From: CAZAYB01 sp964489215
GTDB lineage: Bacteria; Planctomycetota; Phycisphaerae; Sedimentisphaerales; Anaerohalosphaeraceae
Length of the DNA stretch: 24,843 nt
Reading direction: 5' to 3'
Assembly (NCBI GenBank): GCA_964489215.1
Contig: CAZAYB010000016.1
Span: forward strand, 1-24,843
Under the pieces are notes generated by a model, which ran no database searches, was not told the origin of the DNA, and worked only from the letters and a program-made list of their open reading frames with translations. Positions within the stretch are counted from its first letter, which is position 1. Every line of letters begins with the position of its first letter. Made by a program: the position numbers and the translations under genes. Positions 24,043 to 24,843 of the stretch are shown one piece after another.

Positions 24043-24843
24043 TTATCTGTAAAGCCAATTGTCAGGATATTTTAGATCATTGAAGAGTATTGCTATTGAA
24101 TTATAATAATCCTGTGCCTGATCATTTGCTGTGTGCCAGTTTACATGACCGTCAACCAATAACCAGTTTGCGCCTTGGCTGTGCGCATTACCGATGCTGT
24201 CAATCTGGCCGTTGTATGAAATGCCCTTGATTGAGGGCATTAACCAGTCCTGGTAGTCTACCGAACCTTGAATATTGCCGTTAGAGGCGGGGTTGTTTCT
24301 GCAGAAAAGATGATCATAGCCCAAATGAAGTTCCATAACGTGAATCACCTTAGAAGCGTGTTTCACCTGTGAATATTTCGCAGGAACATCAGAGCCGTTT
24401 CCGCCTAGTTTATGTGTAAGTGGATCGGCGCTTGCATACCAGTCAGAAATGTTTTGCAAACACGCATTTACAGAATACGATCTTGGAAGTGCCTGTTCAT
24501 ATTTATTATAAATATTTGCAGCAGCGTTAAACTTTCGAGGCTGTTTATCTGACGAGCAAACAAAAAACTTTTTCTCCGCATCATTAATGTCAGTCGAAAA
24601 ATAAGGAGCAAGTAAGGCGTCCCATGGAACATAGTTTCCATTTACCAGTTTGCGATAGTCAGGAGTTGTATAGTCCTTATTGTCATTTGAATGGATGGAA
24701 AAACCGAGACCAATTTGCTTCATATTACTGCTGCATACCACTCTTCTTGATAGTTCTTTTACCTTTTGAAGTGATGGCATAAGAATTGACAAAAGCAGTG
24801 CAATAATTGATATTACAACAAGCAGCTCAATGAGTGTAAAACC
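24043..24843 (-). CDS. H-X9-DG type pseudopilin (prepilin-like), 5' partial
   Basis: A pilin-like protein running off the right edge; the first methionines lie outside. The visible start is the class III prepilin signature GFTLIELLVVISIIALLLSI, with the peptidase cleavage site before Phe and Glu5 in place. VCSSNMKQIGLGF follows, and near the end HSQGANWLLVDGHVNW, where His and Asp-Gly are nine residues apart: the H-X9-DG motif that marks the large planctomycete/lentisphaera pseudopilin families. These are thought to be exported via type II/IV-like assembly and are often encoded next to glycosidase or sulfatase genes, but their function is not known. It heads the visible part of the minus-strand operon. 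Confidence 0.92.
   Translation of the reverse strand, partial: GFTLIELLVVISIIALLLSILMPSLQKVKELSRRVVCSSNMKQIGLGFSIHSNDNKDYTTPDYRKLVNGNYVPWDALLAPYFSTDINDAEKKFFVCSSDKQPRKFNAAANIYNKYEQALPRSYSVNACLQNISDWYASADPLTHKLGGNGSDVPAKYSQVKHASKVIHVMELHLGYDHLFCRNNPASNGNIQGSVDYQDWLMPSIKGISYNGQIDSIGNAHSQGANWLLVDGHVNWHTANDQAQDYYNSIAILFNDLKYPDNWLYR

Noticed and set aside
1..24843. CRISPR arrays, tRNA/rRNA genes, insertion sequences, att sites
   Set aside because: No regularly spaced repeats, tRNA-like cloverleaf, rRNA sequence, transposase or integrase text was found on reading both strands.

Overview
The window looks like a carbohydrate-degradation locus from a member of the Planctomycetota, most likely Phycisphaerae/Sedimentisphaerales or a close PVC relative. 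Three things point there: a pseudopilin of the H-X9-DG type at the right edge, a secreted glycosidase with LamG-like and DUF1349-like modules and a two-loop dockerin-like C-terminus, and the mix of many glycoside hydrolases, a sulfatase and a URO-D/MtaA-like protein. The DNA is fairly AT-rich, and several genes appear to start at TTG behind a clear Shine-Dalgarno. The taxonomic assignment is an inference from protein style, not a search result.

Left block, + strand, 1-8427: the 3' part of a GH31 alpha-glycosidase with an inserted PA14 domain; a URO-D superfamily (MtaA/CmuA-like) protein with a complete zinc-ligand set; a large exported GH89-like (alpha-N-acetylglucosaminidase-type) enzyme; a lipoprotein that looks like a TIM-barrel glycosidase; and a GPH-family sugar symporter that is missing its middle. 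A sigma70-like promoter lies just ahead of the GH89-like gene.

Right block, - strand, 24843 down to 8486, read right to left: H-X9-DG pseudopilin (5' end outside the window), an unrecognised 257-aa protein, a Tat-exported sulfatase lipoprotein, an unrecognised 497-aa lipoprotein, a GH43 lipoprotein, a cytoplasmic GH43 paralogue, a cytoplasmic GH2, then a MalE/MalF/MalG-type ABC importer without its ATPase, and a GH93-like/BNR lipoprotein. Spacing is tight (1-nt and 8-nt overlaps and gaps of about 60 nt or less), so this is probably one operon. After a 147-nt gap that holds a near-consensus promoter comes a separate 1128-aa exported GH43 with two LamG-like modules, two DUF1349-like modules and a dockerin-like end. 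The two blocks converge at 8428-8485.

Working model (inference): surface and periplasmic lipoproteins (sulfatase, GH43, GH93-like, the 497-aa protein) plus the modular GH43 desulfate and trim an arabinose-rich, probably sulfated polysaccharide. The ABC importer brings in oligosaccharides, and cytoplasmic GH43 and GH2 finish them. The left block adds alpha-glycosidase and GH89-like activities and a possible methyl-transfer function. There are no RNA genes, CRISPR arrays or insertion sequences that I can support, and no gene-free stretch exceeds 300 nt.
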